DNA from: Novosphingobium panipatense
GTDB lineage: Bacteria > Pseudomonadota > Alphaproteobacteria > Sphingomonadales > Sphingomonadaceae
Direction of reading: 5' to 3'
Length of the DNA: 64,000 nt
NCBI RefSeq assembly: GCF_002149965.1
Contig: NZ_MSQB01000011.1
Coordinates: forward strand, 123,374 to 187,373
The notes below the pieces were generated by a model. The model did no database searches. It was not told the origin of the DNA and saw nothing but the letters and a program-made list of their open reading frames with translations. Below are positions 25,859-36,303 of the stretch, piece by piece. The position numbers and the translations under genes are program-made. Each line of letters opens with the position of its first letter. Position 1 is the stretch's first letter.

Positions 25859-26539
25859 GTGACCACAGAACGCGCCAAGCCATCGCCGCCCGCCAGCCGG
25901 GACCGCGCGCAGGAACCGGCCGCTTCGGCCTCTCATTCCGACAAGACCCCGCGAACCGAGCGGGGACGGCGCACCTTGCGCAAGCTGTTGGATGCCGCCG
26001 CGATCGAATTCGGCGAACGCGGCTTTCACGACGCGTCGATCACCGGCATCACCACGCGCGCCGGAACCGCACTCGGCAGTTTCTATACGTATTTCGATTC
26101 CAAGGACGAGATCTTCCGCGCGCTGGTGGACGATCTCTCCGGCAAAGTGCGACAGGCCGCCCGCGAAGCGCTGGAGGCGCCCCTGCCCGCGCTCGAGGTG
26201 GAAAAGGCTGCGCTCACCGCGTTCCTGCGCTTCGCCCGCGAGCACAAGGAAATCTACCGCATCATCGACGAGAGTGAGTTCGTCGATCCGGCCGCCTTCC
26301 GCATCCACTACGAATCGACCGCGCGCCGCATCCGCGAGCGTCTGGCCGAAGGCGCCGACAAGGGCGAACTGCGCGAAGGCCTGGGCGAAGCCCACGCCTG
26401 GGCGATCATGGGCATGAACGTGTTCCTCGGCCTGCGCTATGCAGTCTGGTCGAACGAGGGCACGCCCGAGAGCCTTGCCGAGCTTGCCAACTCGATCCTG
26501 CGCGAAGGCATCGCCGCGCGGGATGCGAACGGGGACTGA
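25859..26539 (+). CDS. TetR-family regulator
   Basis: 226 residues from a GTG at 25859; the frame upstream is open but runs across the divergent promoter. The helix-turn-helix is at about 59-80 (ASITGITTRAGTALGSFYTY), with the family FDSKDEIF end. The C-terminal ligand domain is helical. Its likely targets are itself and the divergent TonB receptor-hydrolase-MFS operon. The effector is unknown. Confidence 0.87.
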   Translation: MTTERAKPSPPASRDRAQEPAASASHSDKTPRTERGRRTLRKLLDAAAIEFGERGFHDASITGITTRAGTALGSFYTYFDSKDEIFRALVDDLSGKVRQAAREALEAPLPALEVEKAALTAFLRFAREHKEIYRIIDESEFVDPAAFRIHYESTARRIRERLAEGADKGELREGLGEAHAWAIMGMNVFLGLRYAVWSNEGTPESLAELANSILREGIAARDANGD

Positions 26540-26673
26540 CCCAGGCCGACGTTAACTTCTGCCGCAAGGCCAGTCCCCCTGCGGGACAGCGCCTGCAGCG
26601 CTCTGGCAATTGCGGCGGGCTTGCGCGATGACAGGCTGGAGAAAGCTGCCGAACCGACAGGAACCTTCCAACC

Positions 26674-27306
26674 GTGAATGCCCGCCTCCTGCTCGCCTCC
26701 GGTGTGCTTGCGATTGCCGTGATCGTCGGCGTCTTCGCACTGTCCTCTTCCAGGCCTGCCGCGCCGGTGCCCGACCGGGCTGTCGCCGCCGCGCGCCCGG
26801 CGAATCCCGCTCCCAAGCCAACCGTACCGCCCAAGGACGAGCCTTTCGTTATCAAGCGGATCCTGCCTATCGAAGGCGCCATCAAGTACGGCGAATGGCA
26901 CTGGGACGAGGCGGAGGTCCCGGCCGGGCCGATCGTCGTCACCGTGGACCTCGATGCGCGCGTGATCTCCGTCTTCCGGGGCGGCTACGAAATCGGCACC
27001 AGCGCGGTCCTGCTCGGCACCGAGGACAAGCCCACCCCGCTCGGTGTTTTCCCGATCACCCAGAAGGACAAGGACCACGTCTCCAACATCTACACCGGCG
27101 CGCCGATGCCCTACATGCAGCGGCTGACCAACGACGGCATCACCCTGCACGGCTCGCAAGTGGAACTGGGCTACGCCAGCCACGGCTGCGTCGGCATGCC
27201 GGTGGACTTCGCCGCCAAGCTGTTCGCCGCGACCAAGATCGGAGACAAGGTCTACATCACGCGCGGCAAGCAGGTGGGCCTGGGGGATAACCTCGCGGGC
27301 GGGTAG
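26674..27306 (+). CDS. L,D-transpeptidase (YkuD-fold) family protein
   Basis: 210-residue secreted or membrane-anchored protein that starts at a GTG. A hydrophobic segment lies at about 5-24, a Pro/Ala-rich linker follows to about residue 52, then a YkuD domain. The catalytic motif is complete: His159 in LHG and Cys172 in SHGCVGMP. Such enzymes make 3-3 cross-links in peptidoglycan or attach lipoproteins to it. Lack of a peptidoglycan-binding domain makes this a minimal form. Two inverted copies of the 33-bp repeat follow directly after its stop. Confidence 0.87.
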   Translation: MNARLLLASGVLAIAVIVGVFALSSSRPAAPVPDRAVAAARPANPAPKPTVPPKDEPFVIKRILPIEGAIKYGEWHWDEAEVPAGPIVVTVDLDARVISVFRGGYEIGTSAVLLGTEDKPTPLGVFPITQKDKDHVSNIYTGAPMPYMQRLTNDGITLHGSQVELGYASHGCVGMPVDFAAKLFAATKIGDKVYITRGKQVGLGDNLAGG

Positions 27307-27308
27307 CC

Positions 27309-27341
27309 CGTCGCCCCGGACTTGATCCGGGACCGCTGGCC
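27309..27341 (+). repeat. 33-bp dispersed palindromic repeat, copy 3
   Basis: Begins two bases after the L,D-transpeptidase stop. It is head to head with copy 4, forming a pair of inverted elements 56 bp apart. The extra flank GTGAACAACCCA matches copy 2. Confidence 0.85.
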
Positions 27342-27397
27342 GTGAACAACCCAACCCTCGGCCGGGCGCTGACCAGCTAGGTTGCGTCTAAAGAACT

Positions 27398-27429
27398 GCC
27401 AGCGCTCCCGGATCAAGTCCGGGATGACG
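27398..27429 (-). repeat. 33-bp dispersed palindromic repeat, copy 4
   Basis: Inverted relative to copy 3. The core reads CCCGGATCAAGTCCGGG. Its flank AAAGAACTGCC corresponds to the AATTCTTTAG flank of copy 5 at 32666, so copies 4 and 5 share more than the 33-bp core. Confidence 0.85.
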
Positions 27430-27489
27430 AGGTTGTGCATCAACGCCCACCTTGCGCACACCGCCACAATGCCCGAAGACGCCGCCACG

Positions 27490-27909
27490 ATGACCGAAAC
27501 CAGCCTCTACGACCGCATCGGCGGTGCCGCGACGATCGATGCCCTCGTCGACAGCTTCTACGCCCGCATGGACCAGCTGGACGAGGCCCGCACCATCCGC
27601 GCCCTGCATCCACAGGATCTCGCCCCGCTGGGGCAGGTGCTGAAGGACTACTTGTCCGAATGGCTGGGCGGCCCGGCGCTGTTCTCGCCGGTGCGCGGCC
27701 ATCCGCGCATGCGCCAGCGCCACATGCGGGTGCCGATCGACTCCGCGGCGCGCGATGCCTGGCTGCTCTGCATGCGCCGCGCCCTGGCCGAGACAGTGGC
27801 CGACGAACAGGCGCGCGCCGCCATCGACGAATCGATGGCCCGGCTCGCCGACTGGATGAGAAATGTCCCCGACAGGGAACCCGCAGAGACCACGATTAGC
27901 CAGAACTAA
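27490..27909 (+). CDS. Group II truncated haemoglobin
   Basis: 139-residue 2-on-2 globin. The N-terminal LYDRIGGAATIDALVDSFY is the family A/B-helix start. The proximal His is His78 in RMRQRH, and Trp91 sits at the G8 position that marks group II globins. Roles in this group include oxygen or NO chemistry and electron transfer. The ATG at 27490 is chosen over one at 27469; either is possible. Upstream is the repeat pair, so the gene has its own promoter region or reads through from the transpeptidase gene. Confidence 0.85.
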   Translation: MTETSLYDRIGGAATIDALVDSFYARMDQLDEARTIRALHPQDLAPLGQVLKDYLSEWLGGPALFSPVRGHPRMRQRHMRVPIDSAARDAWLLCMRRALAETVADEQARAAIDESMARLADWMRNVPDREPAETTISQN

Positions 27910-27998
27910 TACCCGATGAGGGCAATCCCCTTCGCCTTTCCTGCGGCTGCGGGCCTAGAATGACGGCCTGAAATTTTGATAATGCAGGAGAGCACGTG

Positions 27999-29541
<1,543 letters not shown>

Positions 29542-29545
29542 GTTA

Positions 29546-29735
29546 AAGGGAAAGGCAGGGGAGCATTGCCCCCCTGCACCCCCAATACTTTCTCGGCGTG
29601 CCCCGCACTCGCGGTTGGCGCGCCGATTGCGTCGGAAGACAAAAAAGCCTGCGGCGCAGGGCAGCGCACAAGGCATCTGCGCGCGCAAGGTAGACATTTT
29701 GAGGGTCCGGGGGATCATCCCCCGGGTCTCCCCCC
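29546..29735 (+). repeat. Convergent-gene repeat element, copy A
   Basis: About 190 bp between convergent ligI and fghA. It has a first hairpin at 29555-29577 (GCAGGGG / CCCCTGC) and a second at 29707-29725 (CCGGGGG-ATCAT-CCCCCGG). Related copies lie at 41151 and 53100, each again between convergent genes. It fills the whole gap and carries no gene. It likely serves as a bidirectional terminator. Confidence 0.8.
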
Positions 29736-29738
29736 TTC

Positions 29739-30569
29739 TTACTTCAACCGCTCCGCATGCCAGCTAATGTGCTCGGCCATGAAACTGGAGATGAAGTAGT
29801 ACGAGTGATCGTACCCCTCCTGCATCCGGATCGTCGCAGGCTGCCCGGCTCTGGCACAGGCCTCTTCCAGCAGATGCGTCTTCAACTGACTTTCAAGGAA
29901 GCCATCCGCCGTGCCCTGATCGACCAGCAGGTCCGGCAGACGCGCACCGTCCTCGATCAGTGCGCAGGCGTCGTACTCACGCCACGCAGTCTGATCCGCG
30001 CCGAGGTAGCCGGTCAGCGCCTTCTCGCCCCAAGGGCAGTTCAGCGGCGAAACGATCGGCGCAAAGGCGCTGACCGAGCGAAAGCGCGAGGGATCGCGCA
30101 GGGCCATCGTCAGCGCGCCGTGGCCGCCCATCGAGTGGCCGGTAATGCCCTGCCGCGCCATGTCGGCGGGGAAGTGCTCGGCGATCACGGCGGGCAGTTC
30201 GATCTCCAGATAGGAGCGCATGCGGAAGTTCGCCTTCCACGGTTCCTCAGTCGCATCGACGTAGAAACCCGCGCCCTTGCCGAAGTCATAGCCTTCATCG
30301 TCCGGCACATCGTCACCGCGCGGGGAGGTATCCGGCGCGACGAGGATCACGCCATGCTCGGCGCAGGCGCGGCGGAACTCGCCCTTCTCGGTGACGTTGG
30401 CGTGGGTGCAGGTCAGCCCCGAGAGGAACCACAGCACCGGCAGCTTCGCGCCCGGTGCATGCTCGGGAACGAAGACCGAAAAGGTCATCTCCGTGCCCGT
30501 TTCGGCGGAGGCGTGGGTGTAGACACCCTGCACGCCCCCGAACGCCTTGTTGGTCGAAACCGTCTCCAT
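29739..30569 (-). CDS. fghA: S-formylglutathione hydrolase
   Basis: Esterase-D-type alpha/beta hydrolase of 276 residues, which frees formate and glutathione from S-formylglutathione. Nucleophile Ser146 is in GHSMGGHGA. The Asp is in the VDQGTAD region and His in GYDHSYYF. It is the second gene of a pair with adhC: its ATG overlaps the adhC stop by one base (TGATG). Confidence 0.95.
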   Translation of the reverse strand: METVSTNKAFGGVQGVYTHASAETGTEMTFSVFVPEHAPGAKLPVLWFLSGLTCTHANVTEKGEFRRACAEHGVILVAPDTSPRGDDVPDDEGYDFGKGAGFYVDATEEPWKANFRMRSYLEIELPAVIAEHFPADMARQGITGHSMGGHGALTMALRDPSRFRSVSAFAPIVSPLNCPWGEKALTGYLGADQTAWREYDACALIEDGARLPDLLVDQGTADGFLESQLKTHLLEEACARAGQPATIRMQEGYDHSYYFISSFMAEHISWHAERLK

Positions 30570-31681
30570 CAGAAGACGACGACCGAGCGGATCGACTTGC
30601 CTTCGTGCATCAGGTCGAAGGCGGTGTTGATCTCTTCCAGACCCATGACGTGGGTAATCATCGGGTCGATTTCGATCTTGCCGGTCATGTACATGTCGAC
30701 GATCTTCGGCACGTCGGTGCGGCCCTTCGCCCCGCCGAACGCGGTGCCGCGCCAGTTACGGCCGGTGACGAGCTGGAACGGGCGCGTCTCGATGGTCTTG
30801 CCCGCTTCGGCCACGCCGATCACGATCGAGGTGCCCCAGCCGCGATGGCAGGCTTCCAGCGCCGTGCGCATCACTTCGGTATTGCCGGTGGCGTCGAAAG
30901 TGTAGTCCGCACCGCCGTCGGTCATCAGCACGATCTTGGCGACCACGTCCTCGCGGCTCATGCCCTTGGTGTTGAGGAAGTCGGTCATGCCGAAGCGGCG
31001 GCCCCATTCCTCGCGATCGGGGTTGATGTCGACGCCGATGATCTTGTTGGCGCCCGCAAGGCGCGCGCCCTGGATCACGTTGAGGCCGATGCCGCCAAGG
31101 CCGAAGACCACCACGTTGTCACCCACTTGCACCTTGGCGGTGTTGATGACCGCGCCGACGCCGGTGGTGACGCCGCAACCGATGTAGCAAGAGGACTGGA
31201 ACGGCGCGTCCTCACGGATCTTGGCGACGGCGATTTCCGGCAGCACGGTGAAGTTCGAGAAAGTGGAGCAGCCCATGTAGTGGTAGATCGGCTGGCCCTT
31301 GTAGGAAAAGCGCGTAGTGCCGTCCGGCATCAGACCCTTGCCCTGCGTGGCGCGGATCGCGGTGCAGAGGTTGGTCTTGCCCGAAAGGCACGACTTACAC
31401 TGGCGGCATTCCGGGGTGTAGAGCGGGATCACGTGGTCGCCCGGCACCACCGAAGTGACGCCCGCACCCACTTCGCGCACGATGCCCGCGCCTTCGTGGC
31501 CGAGCACGCTGGGGAAGATCCCCTCGCTGTCGAAACCGTCCAGCGTATAGGCGTCGGTGTGGCAGATGCCGGTCGCCATGATCTCAACCAGAACCTCGCC
31601 CGCCTTGGGGCCTTCCAGATCCAGTTCGACGATTTCGAGCGGCTTCTTCGCCTCGAAGGCAACGGCGGCGCGGGTCTTCAT
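30569..31681 (-). CDS. adhC: S-(hydroxymethyl)glutathione dehydrogenase, class III alcohol dehydrogenase
   Basis: Zinc- and NAD-dependent enzyme of 370 residues, first step of glutathione-dependent formaldehyde oxidation. Catalytic zinc ligands include Cys40 in GICHTDAY and His62 in GHEGAGIV. The structural zinc Cys cluster is in [15 protein letters not shown], and the Rossmann motif is GLGGIGLNV. It forms an operon with fghA. A LysR gene is divergent 85 bp away; no FrmR-type repressor is present. Formaldehyde from O-demethylation of lignin-type aromatics is a plausible source. Confidence 0.95.
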   Translation of the reverse strand: MKTRAAVAFEAKKPLEIVELDLEGPKAGEVLVEIMATGICHTDAYTLDGFDSEGIFPSVLGHEGAGIVREVGAGVTSVVPGDHVIPLYTPECRQCKSCLSGKTNLCTAIRATQGKGLMPDGTTRFSYKGQPIYHYMGCSTFSNFTVLPEIAVAKIREDAPFQSSCYIGCGVTTGVGAVINTAKVQVGDNVVVFGLGGIGLNVIQGARLAGANKIIGVDINPDREEWGRRFGMTDFLNTKGMSREDVVAKIVLMTDGGADYTFDATGNTEVMRTALEACHRGWGTSIVIGVAEAGKTIETRPFQLVTGRNWRGTAFGGAKGRTDVPKIVDMYMTGKIEIDPMITHVMGLEEINTAFDLMHEGKSIRSVVVF

Positions 31682-31729
31682 GGTATGCTCCTTGAACTTC
31701 TTGCGCGCTTTGTAGAACCGGCTCCTCCT

Positions 31730-31763
31730 GTGATAAAGCGCCCGTTCTGAAAAGTATTATCAC
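31730..31763. promoter_or_regulatory. Candidate regulator site, divergent adhC/LysR promoter
   Basis: GTGATAA (31730-31736) and TTATCAC (31757-31763) are perfect 7-bp inverted arms separated by 20 bp in the 85-bp gap between the divergent genes. The right arm ends three bases before the LysR start codon. The spacing is wider than a single LysR core site, so the pair may be two half-sites or a cruciform. Confidence 0.4.
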
Positions 31764-31766
31764 CAT

Positions 31767-32663
31767 ATGGGGAAAATGATGCTCGGCCAGTGGGACGGGA
31801 TCGAGGAGTTCGTGATGGTGGCGCGCCACGGCAGCTTCACCTTGGCGGCGGAGGCCTATGGCGCCAGTGTCACGCATATGAGCCGGGCGCTGGCGCGGCT
31901 GGAAACGCGGTTGCAAGTCCAGCTGATGCTGCGCACGACGCGCACCCTGCGGCTGACGGAAACGGGCCAGATCTTCCTCGAAACCTGCCGCCGCCTGATC
32001 GAGGAGCGGGACGAGGCGATTGCCGCCATCACCTCTCAGGGCGAGCCGCGCGGGCATCTGCGCGTCACCTGCTCCTACGCGCTGGGCGAGAAGTTCGTGG
32101 CGCCGCTGGTGCGCGAACTGTCGCAGGCCTATCCGGCGATCTCGGTCACGCTGGACCTCGACAACGCGCTCGTGGACCTGATCGCGGCGGGGTACGATCT
32201 GGCGATCCGCACCGGGCATCTCGACGATAGCCGACTGGTGGCGACGCGCGTGGCGAGCCGCGCGCTGGTGACGCTGGCCTCGCCCGCCTATCTCGATGCA
32301 CGGGGACGGCCGCAGGATCTGGCGGACCTTCGGCACCACGAATGCCTCGTCGGCTCGGCGGCGCAGTGGCATTTCACCGGGGGCAAGACCTTCCGCCCGC
32401 AAGGCCGCTGGCGCTGCAACAGCGGCAATGCCCTGCTGGAAGCGGCGCTGGCGGGCATGGGCCTATGCCAGTTGCCCGCCTTCTACCTTGGCGACCATGT
32501 CGCGGCGGGGCGGCTGGAGCCGGTGCTGGCGGAATTGGCGCCGGAGGAGGAACCGATCTGGGCGGTCTATCCGCAGCGCCGGCATCTCTCGCCCAAAGTC
32601 GGGGCGTTGGTGACGCATTTGCGGGCCAACCTGCCAGCACGACTGGCCGAGGCGAGCGCCTAG
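31767..32663 (+). CDS. LysR-family regulator divergent from adhC
   Basis: 298 residues. The helix-turn-helix is FVMVARHGSFTLAAEAYGAS with VTHMSRALARLETRL. The effector domain has the CSYALGEKFVAPLVRELSQ pattern of the CrgA/DsdC-like short group. Divergent placement makes the formaldehyde pair adhC-fghA its likely target. It ends three bases before copy 5 of the 33-bp repeat. Confidence 0.87.
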   Translation: MGKMMLGQWDGIEEFVMVARHGSFTLAAEAYGASVTHMSRALARLETRLQVQLMLRTTRTLRLTETGQIFLETCRRLIEERDEAIAAITSQGEPRGHLRVTCSYALGEKFVAPLVRELSQAYPAISVTLDLDNALVDLIAAGYDLAIRTGHLDDSRLVATRVASRALVTLASPAYLDARGRPQDLADLRHHECLVGSAAQWHFTGGKTFRPQGRWRCNSGNALLEAALAGMGLCQLPAFYLGDHVAAGRLEPVLAELAPEEEPIWAVYPQRRHLSPKVGALVTHLRANLPARLAEASA

Positions 32664-32665
32664 CC

Positions 32666-32697
32666 CGTCGTCCCGGACTCGATCCGGGACCGCTGGC
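32666..32697 (+). repeat. 33-bp dispersed palindromic repeat, copy 5
   Basis: Core CCCGGACTCGATCCGGG, starting three bases after the LysR stop. It is followed by the AATTCTTTAG flank shared (inverted) with copy 4. Confidence 0.85.
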
Positions 32698-32753
32698 AAT
32701 TCTTTAGGAGCAACCCCTCAGGAAAGCGCCCCGCCGAGAGCATGGTGACGCCA

Positions 32754-32786
32754 GGCCAGCAGTCCCGGATCAAGTCCGGGACGACG
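32754..32786 (-). repeat. 33-bp dispersed palindromic repeat, copy 6
   Basis: Inverted relative to copy 5, 56 bp away, and nine bases before the stop of convergent opgH. Copies 5 and 6 together fill the gap between two convergent genes in the same arrangement as copies 3 and 4. Confidence 0.85.
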
Positions 32787-32795
32787 GCATTTCTG

Positions 32796-34616
32796 TTACC
32801 CGATCACCAGCGGCGGCGTACCGCCTTCTTCCACATCGTCGTTGGCATGTTCGACCGGATCGTCGATCGTCGGCGCGGGCACGCGGAAGTAGCCATGCCG
32901 TTCCGCCCGCTCGCCAAGCTGCTGGCTCGACGTCAGGCTGATCAGCCAGGGCGAGGCGAGCAGGCCGAGAGTGAGCGGCGAAAGCCACAGCGCGGTCACC
33001 GGATCGATGAAGGCCGTGGCCGCAAAGAGCACGCCAAGGGCGATATGCTCCTTGAGGTCCGGCAGCACTTCCCGCACGGCGATGCGGCGGGCGTCGCGCT
33101 CCTGGGTGTTCCAGTGCGCGGGAATGCCGAGCGCGAGGCCGACCAGTGCCTTGACCTGCATGACCATGGTGACCGGCGCCAGCAGGATCGCCAGCGGCAC
33201 TTCCAGCGCGACGGAGCGCAGGACGCCGCCCCAGCCGCCGAAGCTGCGGCGGCGCTTGCCGTCGGCCAGAACCCAGATCGTGCCCATTGCCTTGGGGCCG
33301 AACAGCAGCAGCACGGTAAGCCAGAGCACGCTGGGCGGCGTGCCCACGCCAAGAAGCTGCCCGCCCTTGCTGGCCGCCGCCTGCGCGATGGACGTGATGA
33401 GCAGCAGCAGCCAGCCCGGCGACGTCAGGTAGGCCGAGGCGCCGATCAGCAGGTGCAGGCGGCTGGCCCAATGCAGGCCCGAGGCGTCAAGCAGGCGCAG
33501 ATGCTGGAGATTGCCCTGCATCCAGCGCCGGTCGCGGATCGCGTGATCGACGATGGTCGGCGGGAATTCCTCGTAGCTGCCGTCGATCATGACCATGTGG
33601 ACGGCCCAGCCCCGGCGGCGCAGCAGCGCGGATTCCAGCATGTCGTGGCTGAGGATGTGCCCGCCGAATGGCGGCTTGCCCGGAAGCTCGGGCAGCCCGC
33701 AGGCTTCGGCGAAGGCGCGGGTGCGCACGATGGCGTTGTGGCCCCAGAAGTTCGATTCCGCGCCCGACCACCAGAGAAGCCCCGCCGAGGCGATCGGCCC
33801 GTAAGCCTCGCTGGCGAAGCGCATCCAGCGCTGGAACACCGTCTTGGCATTGATGATCATCGGCACGGTCTGGAGCAGGCCGATCGAGGGGCGCTCTTCC
33901 ATGATCGCGGCCATGCCGACGATGGCATCGCCGCTCATCAGCGAGTCCGCGTCGAGGATCAGCATGTTCTCGTAAGCACCGCCGAAACGCTGGACCCATT
34001 CGGCGATATTGCCGGGCTTACGGGCGATGTTCTTCTCTCGCCGCCGATAATAGACGTTGATCGGCGCTTCGGCAGCCACTTCGCGCCAGGCGGCTTCCTC
34101 GCGCTTGCCGTGGAAGGCATTGGAATCGCTGAGCACGAAGAAATCGATCCACTCCGCCGCGCCGGAAGCCGCGATCGAATTGGTCATGGCCCGCACGCGG
34201 CCGAAGGTGGCCTCGACGCTCTCGTTGTAGACCGGCATCAGCACGGCCGTGCGGTGACGCAGCGAGGAAGCGGGGCTCGGAATGGCGGTAAAGCCGGGAT
34301 GCTTGCCGCTGATGAGCTGGAGGAAGCCGATCGTCGCGGTGACGAAGCCGAAGGAAATCCAGCAGAACAGCGGCACGAAGAACAGCAGCAGGATCACCTC
34401 GATCACGTCGAGGCCATCGCGCGAGAAGGCGAAGCGCACTTCGCTGGAAGCGGCAAGGCCGATCGTGGCGGTGAGCGCAATCAGCAGCAGACGCTTCACC
34501 AGCATACCATGCGGGCTGGTAGGCACTGCGATCGTGCCGGGCGCGATGCCGTCCAGATCCTGGATCGGCATGGCCAGCGGCGCTTCGGCCGGAAGTGGGT
34601 TCAGAGCGCGGTTCAT
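32796..34616 (-). CDS. opgH: OpgH/MdoH, glucan glucosyltransferase
   Basis: Inner-membrane family 2 glycosyltransferase that polymerises glucose for osmoregulated periplasmic glucans. The product has 606 residues. Membrane segments at about 41-56 and 70-103 precede the catalytic domain with LMPVYNES at about 126-133, the D-x-D motif LILDADS at about 221-223, SHDMLES, and DRRWMQGN at about 360-367. Further membrane helices follow. It is shorter than E. coli OpgH (about 850) because the long N-terminal cytoplasmic region is missing, which is usual in alphaproteobacteria. The ATG overlaps the opgG stop as ATGA. Confidence 0.93.
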   Translation of the reverse strand: MNRALNPLPAEAPLAMPIQDLDGIAPGTIAVPTSPHGMLVKRLLLIALTATIGLAASSEVRFAFSRDGLDVIEVILLLFFVPLFCWISFGFVTATIGFLQLISGKHPGFTAIPSPASSLRHRTAVLMPVYNESVEATFGRVRAMTNSIAASGAAEWIDFFVLSDSNAFHGKREEAAWREVAAEAPINVYYRRREKNIARKPGNIAEWVQRFGGAYENMLILDADSLMSGDAIVGMAAIMEERPSIGLLQTVPMIINAKTVFQRWMRFASEAYGPIASAGLLWWSGAESNFWGHNAIVRTRAFAEACGLPELPGKPPFGGHILSHDMLESALLRRRGWAVHMVMIDGSYEEFPPTIVDHAIRDRRWMQGNLQHLRLLDASGLHWASRLHLLIGASAYLTSPGWLLLLITSIAQAAASKGGQLLGVGTPPSVLWLTVLLLFGPKAMGTIWVLADGKRRRSFGGWGGVLRSVALEVPLAILLAPVTMVMQVKALVGLALGIPAHWNTQERDARRIAVREVLPDLKEHIALGVLFAATAFIDPVTALWLSPLTLGLLASPWLISLTSSQQLGERAERHGYFRVPAPTIDDPVEHANDDVEEGGTPPLVIG

Positions 34617-36205
34617 GGCTGGACTCCCTGGATCACCGTCTCGCTGAGCGCCTGCTCGCCGCGCTTGATGTATAACCTGAATTCGGGCGCGGGGACAGCC
34701 GCGGGCTTGACGTCCAGCGTCACCCGCCAGCGTCCTTCCTGCCCCGCCACCGGATAGGCGGCGGAATGGAGCAGTGCCTGGGGCGGCAGGTTGGTGACCG
34801 CCGTCACCCCGCTGTCCCGGCCAAGTCCCTTGAGCGCACCGCCTTCGAAGTCGAACACGAACTTGCGCGCCTCCTGCGTGGTCGGCGTATCGCCCGGCCG
34901 CCCGGCCCGGCCCTGCCAGCTGTCGACGCAGCGCGCCGCACCCGCAGCGGCGCTGGGGTCCTGCGAGGTCCAGGTCAGACGATAAGCGTATTCGCGGCTG
35001 CCGCCTGCCTTCGCCGGTTCGTCGGAAACCCAGAAGGCGGCGATATTGTCCTGCGTCTCGGCATCGGTAGGCATGCGATAGAGCATGACCGTGCCTGCCC
35101 CCCAGTCCCCCTGCGGCTCGATCCAGAGCGAAGGACGCCGGTCGTAGAAGGCGCCGTCGTCCTGATAATGGTCGAAGGCCTGGTCACGCTGCAGCAGGCC
35201 GAAGGCTTTGACATGATCGGCGCGCAGCGCATTGGTGCGGTTTACCGATGGATTGGCAAGCGGCACCCAGATCCGCTCGCCATTGCCGGACCAGAGCGCC
35301 AACCCGTCGGAATCGTGGATTTCGGGGCGCCAGTCGGCGCGCTTGGCGGAATCGGACTGATCGTACCAGAACATGCTGGTGATCGGCGCGGCGCCAAGCC
35401 GCTCGATGTCGCGGCGGAAGAACAGCGCCGTGCGCACGTCCTGCGTCACCCCTGCGGCGGACTTGCGGCAGTCGAAAGCATAGGCGCCCGTCAGGCTGGG
35501 TCCGTCGAGCAGGGCATGGATGCGCACATGGTCGCCGCCGAGGTTCTCGATCCAGAACGCGGTGAAGGCGGGAAACTCTTCCGCCTTGGGCAGCGCCGTA
35601 TCGATGGCGATGCCGCGCGCGGAAAGACCATACTGGTCGCGCGAGCCCGAGGCCCGGAAATAGGAGGCGCCGAGATAGGCCATCCAGTCCGAGTGCTGGT
35701 CCGCGGTCATGACCCGGAAGCCCGCCGGATCGGCCTGCCTTCCGCCCACGAACAGGCCGCGCGCATCGACCAGCTCCCGCGCCGCGCCGTTTTCGACAAG
35801 GTGAAGCTTCACGGCATGGGGCGAGGTGCCCTGCGCGGTCGGAAACAGGCGGACATTGCCGCCCAGCGCCTGCGCCTGCCCGTAAGTCAGCTTGCCCACG
35901 GCGTCGAAGTCCTTCACCGCATGGGGCGAGGTCGTGGGCGCCGTCCACGGCTTGCCGGCAGCGGCGCGGGCCGTCTGGACGAGCGTGTCCCAGGAAAACG
36001 GCCTGGGCGCTGCGAATTTCGGTTGCGGGGCAGCTTCCGCCATGCGCGGAAAGGCAGCAAGGCCGGCCATCATTGCCAGCAGGCCGGAAAACTCCCGCCG
36101 GGCGATCGACCGCCGCGAAACGGCGGGATCAGCCTGGATATCGGCCTGATCGGCACTGTTCGGATCGTTTTCCGGGCTGGCGCCCCTCATGTTCGTTCGG
36201 TTCAT
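34613..36205 (-). CDS. opgG: OpgG/OpgD-type periplasmic glucan biosynthesis protein
   Basis: Periplasmic protein of the MdoG/OpgG family that acts on nascent glucan chains released by OpgH. The family domain runs from about FSWDTLVQTARA to the C-terminus, with NPSVNRTNALR and DDGAFYDRRPSLWIEP as conserved blocks. The signal is Tat-like (RREFSGLLAMMAGLAAF), a feature of OpgD rather than OpgG in E. coli. Several ATGs are possible (36220, 36205, 36190), none with a clear ribosome-binding sequence; I use 36205, giving 530 residues. It is coupled to opgH, and 98 bp separate it from the upstream adaptor gene. Confidence 0.88.
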   Translation of the reverse strand: MNRTNMRGASPENDPNSADQADIQADPAVSRRSIARREFSGLLAMMAGLAAFPRMAEAAPQPKFAAPRPFSWDTLVQTARAAAGKPWTAPTTSPHAVKDFDAVGKLTYGQAQALGGNVRLFPTAQGTSPHAVKLHLVENGAARELVDARGLFVGGRQADPAGFRVMTADQHSDWMAYLGASYFRASGSRDQYGLSARGIAIDTALPKAEEFPAFTAFWIENLGGDHVRIHALLDGPSLTGAYAFDCRKSAAGVTQDVRTALFFRRDIERLGAAPITSMFWYDQSDSAKRADWRPEIHDSDGLALWSGNGERIWVPLANPSVNRTNALRADHVKAFGLLQRDQAFDHYQDDGAFYDRRPSLWIEPQGDWGAGTVMLYRMPTDAETQDNIAAFWVSDEPAKAGGSREYAYRLTWTSQDPSAAAGAARCVDSWQGRAGRPGDTPTTQEARKFVFDFEGGALKGLGRDSGVTAVTNLPPQALLHSAAYPVAGQEGRWRVTLDVKPAAVPAPEFRLYIKRGEQALSETVIQGVQP

Positions 36206-36303
36206 GCGGTCAATACGCATAGACGAAACCAAAGTTTCGTTGCGCCTGAAGGGTCCTTCTATTGTTTGCCCTGCTGCCGGAGCGATTACCGGCCCCGGAG
36301 CGG

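Noticed and set aside
27309..27429. Inverted repeat pair considered as ends of an insertion sequence or MITE with target duplication
   Set aside because: Only 56 bp lie between the copies, with no transposase remnant and no clear target-site duplication. The same pair layout at 32666-32786 fits a REP/BIME-like unit better.
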